Assembly (NCBI GenBank): GCA_016287075.1
Contig: JAEEVC010000004.1
Span: forward strand, 62,001 to 126,000
From: Bacteroidales bacterium
GTDB taxonomy: Bacteria; Bacteroidota; Bacteroidia; Bacteroidales; UBA932
Direction of reading: 5' to 3'
Length of the DNA stretch: 64,000 bases
The position numbers were made by a program, and so were the translations under genes. Under the pieces are notes generated by a model. It was given only the letters and a program-made list of their open reading frames with translations, was not told the DNA's origin and made no database searches. Shown here one piece after another: positions 9,082 through 17,015 of this stretch (the first letter of the stretch is position 1; each line of letters starts with the position of its first letter).

Positions 9082-9852
9082 TTATGCCTCCCCGGGAGGG
9101 GCGATGGCAACGTCTGTCGGACGGCTCAGTTTCAACCAGATACGGAGTCCGTTGAGGGCATTGACGAAATAGAAGGAATACTTCAGCAGCATGACGAGGG
9201 CGGAGGCATCCGCCCCACCGCGGGCGAGGGCGTTCGCCCAGATCGTGATGGAGAATGCATTCACCAGCAGCCAGCAGATCCACTGCTCGGCGAAGGCCAG
9301 CGAAAGCAGGACCTGGCCGAGGATGTTGAACACGAGCGCAGCCGCATCCGTGACGAGTTTCACGGAATCGACGGCCTCCAGGGCCCCGGAGGCGACTTTC
9401 GCCCGGTCGATGCCGTACAGGACGCCGTATGCCACGGCTAAGCCGGCCACGACGGCGATGGCGAAATACAGCCAATGGCGCCGGGTGAAGCGGCGCGCCC
9501 GCACCTGCTTCCCGCCCTCGGCGCCCCGTTTCCGCCACTGCCAGAAACCGATGAACTGCATCGGCAGGAAGTAGAAGGCATGGAGGGCGAACTGGCCGAG
9601 GATGCCGTTGTGCAGGCAGACATAGCCGTAGATGGACACGTCCAGGATGCCGAACAGGAAGGTCAGGATCTTGCCGTTGGCGGAGAGGACGGTATTCACA
9701 ACCCCCATGACCGCGCCGATGCTCGCGACGACCAGGAGCACCTTGTCGGCTTCCGGCTGCTGCAGCTTGAAATAATTGGACACCGCCACCGCGACGAGCA
9801 TCCCCGCGAGGATGAAGATGTTGAAAGCGGTATTGAAGGTCTTTTCGTTCAT
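9082..9852 (-). CDS. pnuC: Nicotinamide riboside transporter PnuC family
   Basis: A 256-residue inner-membrane protein with about seven hydrophobic helices. PnuC-type landmarks are ANGKILTFLFGILDVSIYGY, the aromatic QFIGFWQWRKRG around residue 100, and QWICWLLVNAFSITIWANAL near residue 210. PnuC transporters take up nicotinamide riboside or related vitamin-like molecules; other Pnu specificities (thiamine, riboflavin) cannot be told apart here. It begins 4 bases after the uvrC stop on the same strand. No NAD-salvage kinase (NadR) is nearby. Confidence 0.85.
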   Translation of the reverse strand: MNEKTFNTAFNIFILAGMLVAVAVSNYFKLQQPEADKVLLVVASIGAVMGVVNTVLSANGKILTFLFGILDVSIYGYVCLHNGILGQFALHAFYFLPMQFIGFWQWRKRGAEGGKQVRARRFTRRHWLYFAIAVVAGLAVAYGVLYGIDRAKVASGALEAVDSVKLVTDAAALVFNILGQVLLSLAFAEQWICWLLVNAFSITIWANALARGGADASALVMLLKYSFYFVNALNGLRIWLKLSRPTDVAIAPPGEA

Positions 9853-9856
9853 GGGG

Positions 9857-11659
9857 TCAGAAGAGTTCGGGGTTGAGATGCCGGCGGATGGCCGCGGCGA
9901 GGTCGGGACCGACGAGGGAGGAAAGTTCCTCCGGGGACGCCGCCGCGATCCGGGCGACGCTGCCGAAATGGAGCAGCAGGCGCTGCTCGGTCTTCTCGCC
10001 GACGCCCTTGATTTCCCGCAGGGCGGACTGGATCTGGGCCTTGCTGCGAAGGTTGCGGTGGAAGGTGATGCCGAAGCGGTGGGCTTCGTCGCGGATATGC
10101 TGCAAGACCTTGAGGGCCTGGGAGTTCCGGTCTATGAAAAGGGGGTACGGATCCCCGACGCGGATGACCTCCTCCAGGCGTTTCGCCAGGCCGACGACGG
10201 TCAGCCGCTCGGTCAGGCCGAGTTCCGCGAGGGCCTGGTAGGCGGCGTCGAGCTGCCCTTTGCCGCCGTCGATGACCACCAGCTGCGGCAGGTCGTCCGG
10301 CGCCTCTTCGAGGAGGCGGGCATACCGCCGGTTGACCACCTCCTTCATGGAGGCGAAGTCGTTCGCACCGATCACGGTCTTGATCTTGAAGCGGCGGTAA
10401 TCCTTCTTGGACGGCTCCCCGTCGCGGAAAACCACGCAGGAGGCGACCGGATTGGTCCCCTGGATATTGGAGTTGTCGAAGCACTCCATGTGGCGCGGCA
10501 ATTCCTTCATCCCGAGGGCCTTCCGGAGATCTTCCATCACGGAGAGCCGGTACTGGTCCGGGTCGGTGTGCTCCCGCTGCTTGATGCTGCCCCAATGGAA
10601 CTCCTTCGCATTCTTGGCGCTGAGTTCCAGGAGGGCGAGCTTGTCGCCGCGCACGGGAATGCGGAAGCTGACGCCTTCGATCTCCACATCGGGCAGGAAC
10701 GGAACGACGACCTCTTTCGAAAGGGTGCCGAACTTGGATTCGATCTCCGCGATGAAAGCGCTCAGGACCGAGGCCTGCTCCTCTTCGATGGGCATCCTGA
10801 AGCCGAGGTTGAGCGACTGGATGACGGCGCCGCTGCGGATGCGGAGGAAGTTGCCGAAGGCCTCGTTCACGTCGAAGACGAGGGAGAACACGTCGGCGTC
10901 CGTCTCGGCCGTCGTGGTGATGATGGACTTGGAATAATGCCGTTCCAGCGAGGTCATCTTCTCCTTGTACGCCTGGGCGGATTCGAAGTCCAGGGCCGCC
11001 GCGGCCTCGTTCATCAGCCCCTTGTAGTGCTGGATGACCTGGTTGCCGCGGCCGGTGAGGATGTGGACGATCTCGTCGATCCAGCCGGCGTATTCCTCCC
11101 GCGAGACAGCCCCGATGCAGCAGCCCTTGCAGCGGCCGATGTGGAAGTCCAGGCAGGGCCGGAACTTCTTCTTCAGCACGGCCTCGGAAGTGATTCTGAG
11201 CGTACAGGTCCGGAGGGGATACAGCTCGGCGAAGAAGCCGAGCAGGTTCCGCGCATGCAGGACGGAGCTGTACGGGCCGAAATAGCGGTTGCCGCCGCTC
11301 TTGTCCACGCGCCGGGTGATGAAGACCCGCGGGAACTCCCCGCCCGTCACGCAGATCCACGGATAGGTCTTGGAATCCTTCAGGAGGATGTTGTAGCGGG
11401 GCTTGTACTGCTTGATCAGGTTGTTCTCGAGCAGCAGGGCATCGGCCTCGGAATCGACGACGGAATACTGTGCGTCGGCGATTTTGGACACCAGCAGGCG
11501 GGTCTTCGTATTCAGCCGCTCCGGCGGCACGAAATACTGCGCGACCCGCTTGTGGAGGTCCTTCGCCTTGCCGACATAGATGACATTCCCCGCAGCGTCA
11601 TAATAGCGGTAGACGCCGGGGGAATGGGGGAACAGGGCGATTTTTTCGCGGACGGTCAC
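9857..11659 (-). CDS. uvrC: Excinuclease ABC subunit UvrC
   Basis: Makes the dual incisions in nucleotide-excision repair after UvrAB loading. The 600-residue protein has an N-terminal GIY-YIG nuclease domain (GVYRYYDAAGNVIYVGKAKD), a cysteine-containing segment near residue 160 (RPCLDFHIGRCKGCCIG), a UVR/UvrB-binding region near 200-230, and an RNase H-like second nuclease (CFDNSNIQGTNPVASCVVF, VVIDGGKGQLDAAYQAL). It ends with a C-terminal HhH pair (IKGVGEKTEQRLLLHFGSVA). Length is standard. Its start overlaps the stop of the upstream TlpA-like gene by 4 bases. Confidence 0.97.
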   Translation of the reverse strand: MTVREKIALFPHSPGVYRYYDAAGNVIYVGKAKDLHKRVAQYFVPPERLNTKTRLLVSKIADAQYSVVDSEADALLLENNLIKQYKPRYNILLKDSKTYPWICVTGGEFPRVFITRRVDKSGGNRYFGPYSSVLHARNLLGFFAELYPLRTCTLRITSEAVLKKKFRPCLDFHIGRCKGCCIGAVSREEYAGWIDEIVHILTGRGNQVIQHYKGLMNEAAAALDFESAQAYKEKMTSLERHYSKSIITTTAETDADVFSLVFDVNEAFGNFLRIRSGAVIQSLNLGFRMPIEEEQASVLSAFIAEIESKFGTLSKEVVVPFLPDVEIEGVSFRIPVRGDKLALLELSAKNAKEFHWGSIKQREHTDPDQYRLSVMEDLRKALGMKELPRHMECFDNSNIQGTNPVASCVVFRDGEPSKKDYRRFKIKTVIGANDFASMKEVVNRRYARLLEEAPDDLPQLVVIDGGKGQLDAAYQALAELGLTERLTVVGLAKRLEEVIRVGDPYPLFIDRNSQALKVLQHIRDEAHRFGITFHRNLRSKAQIQSALREIKGVGEKTEQRLLLHFGSVARIAAASPEELSSLVGPDLAAAIRRHLNPELF

Positions 11660-12750
11660 TTCCCGAGATACGATTCCAGGGCCGCGCCGATGGCTTCGCC
11701 GCGGAGGTCCCGCTTCAGGACGGTCCCGTCCGGGCCGAAGAGGATGATGTGCGGAATCCCCTCAATACCATACAGTTCCGTCGGGATGTGCTGGGCGTTG
11801 ATGATCTGGTTCCAGACGATGCCCTCTTCTTCGGCGGCCACCTTTGTCGCCTCGGGCTGGTCCCACACCGCCACGCTGAGCATGTCGAAGTCGTCGCCAT
11901 GGTACTTCTCATAGACGCTGCGCAGGTTCGGCATCTCCGCCCGGCAGGGGCCGCACCAGGAGGCCCAGAAATCGACGAGGACATATTTCCCCTTGCCCAC
12001 GTAGTCGGACAGGCGGACGGTCGTCTCCTCCGGGTGCTCCGGGTCCTGGACGACGGTGAAATCCTTGTACGGCTTGCCCTCGCCGCTCTCGCTGCGGACG
12101 GCGAGCGCCTCCTTGACGGACTTGACGGCGTCATGCTCCTGCAGGACAGGGGCGAGGCCGTCGATCACGCCGGAGAGCTCCTCGTCGCTGAGATTGACGG
12201 TCGGGAGGAGCATCAGGGCTATGACATTGTCGTTGTTCTCCCGGATGGCGGACAGGGTCTTCTCCTTCAGCCGCCCGTAGGCCGCGTCGAAGAGTTCGGC
12301 GCATTTCGCCTCCTTCGCCGCATCATCCAGGTTCTCGTCCATCTCGACGCCGTCCCGGTCCTCCTGGTACTGGTCCATGAACTTTTCAAGCCAGTCCCCG
12401 AACGCGTTGTAGCGCTCCTGGACGGAGATTTTCGGTTTGTCGGAGCGGATGACGGCCTGGCCTTCATCGCCGAACTCGATGGTCAGGGGCGTGCCGTCCA
12501 GGATGACCATGGCGCCATGGTCCTCGCTGTCGATCGAAGCCATCGACAGGAGGTCGGTCGGAAGTTCGACACGGAAGGTATGGGTCTCGGGGTCGGTCTT
12601 GACCAGGGTGTCGATCTGCCCCGCGAGGATATGGACCTCGTCGGGAAGCTTGTTGTCGAACTTGCCGGTCAGGAGGGTCGTCTCCGCGGGCGACTGCCGG
12701 CAGGCGAGCACGGCGGCCAGCGCGGCGGCAAGGATAAGGATTCTCTTCAT
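11656..12750 (-). CDS. TlpA-family thioredoxin-like lipoprotein
   Basis: A 364-residue secreted protein with a lipoprotein signal (MKRILILAAALAAVLAC) and an N-terminal beta-rich region resembling the DUF4369 part of Bacteroidota TlpA proteins. The C-terminal thioredoxin fold carries the redox motif VDFWASWCGPCRAEMPNL at about residue 265, and a cis-Pro region (GIEGIPHIILFGPDGTVL). Such proteins reduce disulfides in the periplasm, often for cytochrome or surface-protein maturation. It is the first gene of the run TlpA-uvrC-pnuC. Confidence 0.88.
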   Translation of the reverse strand: MKRILILAAALAAVLACRQSPAETTLLTGKFDNKLPDEVHILAGQIDTLVKTDPETHTFRVELPTDLLSMASIDSEDHGAMVILDGTPLTIEFGDEGQAVIRSDKPKISVQERYNAFGDWLEKFMDQYQEDRDGVEMDENLDDAAKEAKCAELFDAAYGRLKEKTLSAIRENNDNVIALMLLPTVNLSDEELSGVIDGLAPVLQEHDAVKSVKEALAVRSESGEGKPYKDFTVVQDPEHPEETTVRLSDYVGKGKYVLVDFWASWCGPCRAEMPNLRSVYEKYHGDDFDMLSVAVWDQPEATKVAAEEEGIVWNQIINAQHIPTELYGIEGIPHIILFGPDGTVLKRDLRGEAIGAALESYLGK

Positions 12751-12779
12751 ATTAAGATAATGGATTGGGTTGCAAGGGA

Positions 12780-13022
12780 TTATTTCCTCCGGCGGCGCCG
12801 GAAGCGGCTGGCCACGGCCAGGAGGACGCTGACCAGGGTCGGGGAGAACGGGACACGCCGGACCCCTTCCGACAGGAGGGTCGAAGGGGCGTAGAATTTC
12901 CGGGCCGCCGAGAGGCCGCGGCGCAGGCGCGCCCCCTTGCGGCCGATGAGGGCCGCATTCCGGGCGATGGCCGCGTCAAGCTCGTCAAGCGTCTTGATCT
13001 GGAGATAGTTCCGATTCTTCAT
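12780..13022 (-). CDS. Small basic hypothetical protein, third gene of the YtxH/YqjE-like cluster
   Basis: About 80 residues from the ATG at 13022 (MKNRNYLQIKTLDELDAAIA), ending in a hydrophobic stretch (FSPTLVSVLLAVASRF) and RRRRRK. It overlaps the end of the YqjE-like gene by 38 bp in another frame. The layout (soluble helix, then a hydrophobic segment and basic tail, placed after YtxH- and YqjE-like genes) resembles the YqjK position in the E. coli yqjD-yqjE-yqjK cluster. That analogy is inferred from context, not sequence. A start at 13046 is also open. Confidence 0.6.
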   Translation of the reverse strand: MKNRNYLQIKTLDELDAAIARNAALIGRKGARLRRGLSAARKFYAPSTLLSEGVRRVPFSPTLVSVLLAVASRFRRRRRK

Positions 13023-13365
13023 GGCCGGCGAAAAAGAGTTTGACAAAAAGGGAGACGAAGGTCCCCTGGAACAGTTTGTCCCGCACTTTCAGCAGGACAA
13101 GCAGGACGACGGCCACCACGCCGGCGACCATCAGCGCCGCCAGGCCGTAGCTGCCGATCCACTCCCCGACCAGCAGGACAAGCCCGAAGGACAGGAGCAG
13201 CAGCAGGGCCAGGACGACCCCGAGGATCAGGATCAGTCCGAGCAGTTTCGAGACGGCGACGGTCAGGCCCTTGGCCGTCCGGAGCTTGAGGTCGTCGATC
13301 CGGAGGTCGGCGTACTCTTTCGCCGCCTGCAGCAAATCCTCGGCCGGTTTGGAAAAATCACTCAT
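12985..13365 (-). CDS. Phage holin family / YqjE-like (Holin-X) membrane protein
   Basis: A 126-residue protein with an N-terminal amphipathic segment (DLLQAAKEYADLRIDDLKLR) and two long transmembrane helices (LLGLILILGVVLALLLLLSF and LAALMVAGVVAVVLLVLL). The charge pattern is that of the Actinobacterial phage holin / YqjE superfamily. Despite the name, these are chromosomal proteins of unknown role, thought to act at the inner membrane under stress. It overlaps the upstream YtxH gene by 4 bases. Confidence 0.8.
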   Translation of the reverse strand: MSDFSKPAEDLLQAAKEYADLRIDDLKLRTAKGLTVAVSKLLGLILILGVVLALLLLLSFGLVLLVGEWIGSYGLAALMVAGVVAVVLLVLLKVRDKLFQGTFVSLFVKLFFAGHEESELSPDQDA

Positions 13366-13619
13366 TCGCCGGCCTCTTCCAGGTCCTTTTCCCGGTTCTG
13401 GCAGGCGCCGAGGATCTCGTCGGCCTCCTCTTCGGAAATCGGCACGCCGTCTTCCTCCTCATCCTCTTCCTCCTCTTCGGCGAAGGCCTTCTCCCATTCG
13501 TCCAGTTTCGCACGGACCTTCTTCCGGGTCTCGCTTCCCTTTTCGGGGGCCAGCAGAAGTCCGAGGGCGGCGCCGGCGGCAAGGCCGGTCAGCAGTGAAA
13601 AAAATGATCTTCCTTTCAT
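13362..13619 (-). CDS. YtxH-domain protein
   Basis: An 85-residue protein with one N-terminal transmembrane helix containing the YtxH glycine pattern (LLTGLAAGAALGLLLAPEKG). A basic amphipathic stretch (SETRKKVRAKLDEWEKAF) and a very acidic tail (AEEEEEDEEEDG) follow. YtxH proteins are small, stress-linked membrane proteins in Firmicutes and Bacteroidota. It heads the three-gene cluster and lies 12 bp after hemW. Confidence 0.82.
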   Translation of the reverse strand: MKGRSFFSLLTGLAAGAALGLLLAPEKGSETRKKVRAKLDEWEKAFAEEEEEDEEEDGVPISEEEADEILGACQNREKDLEEAGE

Positions 13620-13631
13620 ATCACATTGGAT

Positions 13632-14696
13632 TTAAATCAGTTCCCGGATGATTTCGTCCGAGACGAAGAAACGGTCTTCCGGAATCCGGAGCCGGTCCCC
13701 GTCCGGGACGAGCGCCCCTTCGGCGCACAGGGAATCCAGGGCGTCCTTACTGCAATTTTTATGCAAAAACACGCGGGAAAGGCCCGCATCCGTGCGAAGG
13801 CCGAGCATGAGCGTTTCCACGCGCGCATCTTCTTCGGAGAGTTCCTCTTCCGAGGCCGTCCATTCCGGCAGGGTCTGGCTGTTCCAGCGGCGTTTCCGAC
13901 CGTCGAAAGAATGGGCTCCGGGGCCGATTCCCACGTAAGGGACCCGCCGCCAATAGGCCGAATTGTGGACCGCCTCGAAACCGGGGCGGGCGAAGTTGGA
14001 AATCTCGTAATGGCGGTAGCCGGCGCCCGCAAGCACCTGACACAGCCTGTCATATTGTCCGCGGCAGCGCTCCTCCGGCGCCTCCTCGTACCGTCCGGCG
14101 ACGACCAGGTCCGCGAGCGCGCTCCCGTCTTCGACCGACAGCTGGTAGCAGGAGATGTGCTCCGGCGCGAGGGCGACCGCCCGGCGGAGCGTCTCCTCCC
14201 ACATCGCGTCGGTGAGCGAGGCGGCGCCGAAGATCAGGTCGATGCTGATGTTCCCGAAACCCACCTCCCGGAGCATCCGGAAGGCCTTTTCGGCACGGGC
14301 GGCATCGTGCCGGCGGTTCATCCGGCGGAGGAGCCCGTCGTCGAAGGACTGGACGCCCATGCTGATGCGGTTCACCCCGAGCGTCCGCAGGGCGGAAAGG
14401 TAGTCCGGTCCCTTCTCCACGATGTCCTCCGGGTTGACCTCCAGGGTGAATTCCGCATAAGGGCCGTCCGGAAGCGCTTCCACGAGCCGGGACAATACGG
14501 CAAGAGGCAGCACCGACGGGGTGCCGCCTCCGATATAAAGGGTATGGGGTGCGCCGGTCATCTCCCCTTTCCGCTGCGCGATTTCCGTGCAGGCGGCATC
14601 GGCATACCGCCGCATCGCCGCCTCGCCACAAACCTCCGAATAGAATCCGCAGTAGGTGCAGAAACTCCGGCAGAAAGGGACGTGGACGTAGATCAC
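13632..14696 (-). CDS. hemW: Radical SAM heme chaperone HemW
   Basis: A 354-residue HemN-like radical SAM protein. The CxxxCxxC cluster motif is in VPFCRSFCTYCGFYS (residues 5-19). The TLYIGGGTPSVLP and GVNRISMGVQSFDDGLLRRM segments follow, then NSAYWRRVPYVGIGPGAHSF near residue 235. The short N-terminus and the missing fourth cysteine of HemN place it with HemW, which inserts heme into respiratory proteins, rather than with true coproporphyrinogen dehydrogenase. It lies 3 bp after the coiled-coil gene upstream. Confidence 0.9.
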   Translation of the reverse strand: MIYVHVPFCRSFCTYCGFYSEVCGEAAMRRYADAACTEIAQRKGEMTGAPHTLYIGGGTPSVLPLAVLSRLVEALPDGPYAEFTLEVNPEDIVEKGPDYLSALRTLGVNRISMGVQSFDDGLLRRMNRRHDAARAEKAFRMLREVGFGNISIDLIFGAASLTDAMWEETLRRAVALAPEHISCYQLSVEDGSALADLVVAGRYEEAPEERCRGQYDRLCQVLAGAGYRHYEISNFARPGFEAVHNSAYWRRVPYVGIGPGAHSFDGRKRRWNSQTLPEWTASEEELSEEDARVETLMLGLRTDAGLSRVFLHKNCSKDALDSLCAEGALVPDGDRLRIPEDRFFVSDEIIRELI

Positions 14697-14699
14697 GCC

Positions 14700-15614
14700 T
14701 TAGCGGAGCAGGAGTTCGGAACGGCCGACCAGGCCCTTTGCCGTGTAGGCCTCGACCGTGTAGATGCCCTTGACGAACTCGCCGACGTCCTTGATGTAGA
14801 TGCTCAGTTCGACCTCGTTGCCCTCATAGTCCACTTCGCGGGAAGCCGTGGCCTGCAGGGTCTCGCCCCCGGCGGTGAACTGGGTGGAATTGCCGTTGGT
14901 CAGCAGGAGCCCGTTCGGATCCTTGACGCGGACATAGACCCGGACCGGACCGCGTTCGGCCAGTTCGTTCTCGACCAGCGAGAGCGTGGCGATCATGTAG
15001 GTCACGCGGCTGCTGCGGTCGGACACCCGGTCCGAACCGTTGTACGCCTGCAGGCTCAGCCCGCGGGCCTTGAGGACGGATCCGGCGGCTACCTTGCCGC
15101 TGAGCTGGTCGACCTTCTGGGTCAGCTGCTCGTTGGCGCGGCGGCTCTCGGCCGCCTCCTGGCGGGCCGCGGCCGCGTCGGCGGTCAGCTTCTTGTTCAG
15201 CGTGTTCAGGGAGTCGATCTGGACGATGTAGCCCCGCATGATGGAGCGCAGGGTGCCGAGTTCCTTCTCGTACTGGCGGATCTTGGCGCGGTTCGTCGCC
15301 TCGGTCTTCTGCAGCTTGTCGATGAGGAGGGCCACCTGCTCCCGGGAGGTATCCAGTTGGCTGTTAATCGTTTCGTAATCGGAACTGAGGTTGGCGAAAT
15401 CGTTCTGCAGGGCCACCATCTGTTCCGTCAGGTCGGCCTTTTCCGCTTCCAGTTCCCGGACCAGCCCGTTCTTCTGGGTCGTGATATAACCGAGCGCCCC
15501 GGCCAGCAGGGCCGCGGCCGCCGCGAGGACGATCGTCGCCGTCTTCAGGCCGGTGTTCCGGTTTTTCTTCTCGCGCTCTTCGCGCTCGATTCTCTCGAGG
15601 GGATCTTCTGCCAT
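14700..15614 (-). CDS. Membrane-anchored coiled-coil protein, unknown function
   Basis: A 304-residue protein from the ATG at 15614. It has a charged cytoplasmic head (MAEDPLERIEREEREKKNRN), one transmembrane helix (TATIVLAAAAALLAGALGYI), a long periplasmic coiled coil (about residues 45-180, rich in E/K/Q heptads), and a C-terminal beta domain (about 190-304) with VRVYVRVKDPNGLLLTNGNS. Similar chromosomal proteins occur in Bacteroidota without an assigned role; the shape suggests an envelope scaffold. A longer start at 15755 is rejected because a TATATTTG box lies at 15642-15649. Confidence 0.75.
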   Translation of the reverse strand: MAEDPLERIEREEREKKNRNTGLKTATIVLAAAAALLAGALGYITTQKNGLVRELEAEKADLTEQMVALQNDFANLSSDYETINSQLDTSREQVALLIDKLQKTEATNRAKIRQYEKELGTLRSIMRGYIVQIDSLNTLNKKLTADAAAARQEAAESRRANEQLTQKVDQLSGKVAAGSVLKARGLSLQAYNGSDRVSDRSSRVTYMIATLSLVENELAERGPVRVYVRVKDPNGLLLTNGNSTQFTAGGETLQATASREVDYEGNEVELSIYIKDVGEFVKGIYTVEAYTAKGLVGRSELLLR

Positions 15615-15641
15615 AATAACTTCCAATATTTGATAAGGATA

Positions 15642-15649
15642 CAAATATA
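15642..15649 (-). promoter_or_regulatory. -7 element for the coiled-coil protein and hemW run
   Basis: Minus-strand TATATTTG (plus CAAATATA, 15642-15649), an exact -7 consensus, lies 28 bp upstream of the ATG at 15614. No good -33 box is visible. Confidence 0.55.
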
Positions 15650-15698
15650 ACGCATTTTTCGCGTTATTCCGCATCCGGTCCCGCAAATACCGCGCCAC

Positions 15699-15729
15699 TT
15701 GGGCTTGCGGTAAAAAAAGCGTATCTTTG
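15699..15729 (+). promoter_or_regulatory. Promoter of the 15754 membrane-protein gene
   Basis: TTG at 15699-15701, a 20-bp spacer, then TATCTTTG at 15722-15729. It lies 24 bp before the ATG at 15754 and rules out the longer open frame that begins at 15727. Confidence 0.7.
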
Positions 15730-15753
15730 CGGAAAGCAACACCCCTTCCCACC

Positions 15754-16215
15754 ATGCGCTACCTCATCAGAGCCTTCAAGTATTTCATCCAGATCACCGT
15801 CATCATGACCGTCGTCATCGCGGCCCTGATGCTCCTCGGCCTCGTTTCCAGGGACATCGGCGTCGCCTTCCGGCAGGGCTGGAAATCCATCGGATACATC
15901 CTGCTGATGTTCGCGGGCGTCTCGGCCGTCTATCCGTATTTCGGCTATGTCCGCCGTTCCGTCGCCCTCAGCGGCAGTTTCGCGGAGCTCCGGGACGGCA
16001 TCCTCGAAGTGATGAAAGCGCGGGGCTATGAACTCGAGAAGGAAGAAGGGGAGAACCTTACCTTCCGCCTCGCCTCCCCCGCCGCCCGCATCGCGCGGCT
16101 TTGGGAGGACCGCCTCACGTTCACCCGGGAACTGGGCGGCTATTCCATCGAAGGCCTGAACAAAGACCTCGTACGCGTTGCGAACGCGCTCCAATACCGC
16201 TTCCGCGGCGAATAA
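15754..16215 (+). CDS. Small inner-membrane protein, unknown function
   Basis: A 153-residue protein with two N-terminal hydrophobic helices (FIQITVIMTVVIAALMLLGL and GYILLMFAGVSAVYPYFGYV) and a soluble C-terminal part (about residues 70-153) containing MKARGYELEKEEGENLTFR and RLWEDRLTFTRELGGYSIEG. It is conserved-looking, with no domain I can name. The next gene, DUF2007, begins 15 bp downstream and is probably in the same transcript. Confidence 0.75.
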   Translation: MRYLIRAFKYFIQITVIMTVVIAALMLLGLVSRDIGVAFRQGWKSIGYILLMFAGVSAVYPYFGYVRRSVALSGSFAELRDGILEVMKARGYELEKEEGENLTFRLASPAARIARLWEDRLTFTRELGGYSIEGLNKDLVRVANALQYRFRGE

Positions 16216-16230
16216 AACCCTTTCAGGACC

Positions 16231-16458
16231 ATGGATAACGACAAGCAGCAATTCAAGACGGTGGCGACCTTCCAGGATGTGATGTCGGCACAGATCACGG
16301 CGGGCATGCTCAATGAGAACGGCATCCCGGCGGGTGTCTTCGGTGCGGATTCCTCTTTCTCCGCCCTCAGTTACATGAAGCCGGTCGAGGTGAAGGTCAA
16401 CGAGGAGGACTACGACGAGGCGATGAGCATCCTCGCCGCGGCGGACAAGGCCGAATAA
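16231..16458 (+). CDS. DUF2007 domain protein (putative signal-transducing protein)
   Basis: A 75-residue soluble protein fitting the DUF2007 pattern: FKTVATFQDVMSAQITAGML, then a loop with GIPAGVFG, then VEVKVNEEDYDEAMSILA. The family is ferredoxin-like and of unknown function. Its 3' end overlaps the convergent DUF3109 gene by 49 bp (16410-16458). Confidence 0.8.
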   Translation: MDNDKQQFKTVATFQDVMSAQITAGMLNENGIPAGVFGADSSFSALSYMKPVEVKVNEEDYDEAMSILAAADKAE

Positions 16459-17015
16459 AACTCCTCCCCGAAGGCCTCGGTCAGCGGTTCGCGCAGGAAT
16501 TCATACACGCGGACCTTTTCCCGCGCGCCCTTTTCATACGCGTCCTTGCAGATGCTCCAGCGGTGGAGGTTGAGTCCGACGCGGCCGCCGCCGAGCCGGA
16601 CGACGCGCACCGGATACAGCCGGCAGGAAATGGGCTTGTGGAAGGAGCACTTCCCGGCGTAGAACATGCGCTCGATGGCGCAGAAGCAGTTGCCGTCGGC
16701 GTCGAAATGGGTGAAAGCACACTCCTCGCGGCCGGGGACGACCGGCGTGACGAGGTCGCCGTCGCGGTCGATCTCGAAGAAACCCTTTTCGGCAACGGCC
16801 GCCCGGCCCGCATCCGTCATGAGCGGAGCATAGGTATCATACTGGTTTTCAAGCGGTTCCAGCTCCGATTCCTCCAGCGGGGCCCCACTGTCACCGATGA
16901 TGCAGCAGCAGCCCTTGCAGACGGGGTAGTCACAGGCGAAGTATTCCAGGATGACATCCTCCGAGACGAGGACGTCACCGATCTCGATAAAGGTTCCGTA
17001 GGCTTTCCGGCTCAT
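16410..17015 (-). CDS. DUF3109 family cysteine-rich protein
   Basis: A 201-residue protein starting MSRKAYGTFIEIGDVLVSED at 17015. It has a cysteine cluster (CDYPVCKGCCCIIGD, about residues 29-43), a second set (CAFTHFDADGNCFCAIERMF, then CSFHKPISCRLYP) and a final cysteine in HRWSICKDAYEKG. The spacing resembles the metal-cluster pattern of the YkgJ/DUF3109 group; function is unknown. Its ATG overlaps the stop of the upstream M16-like gene (ATGA), so the two are translationally coupled. A long frame beyond 17015 is out of phase with that gene and rejected. Confidence 0.85.
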   Translation of the reverse strand: MSRKAYGTFIEIGDVLVSEDVILEYFACDYPVCKGCCCIIGDSGAPLEESELEPLENQYDTYAPLMTDAGRAAVAEKGFFEIDRDGDLVTPVVPGREECAFTHFDADGNCFCAIERMFYAGKCSFHKPISCRLYPVRVVRLGGGRVGLNLHRWSICKDAYEKGAREKVRVYEFLREPLTEAFGEEFYSALSAAARMLIASS

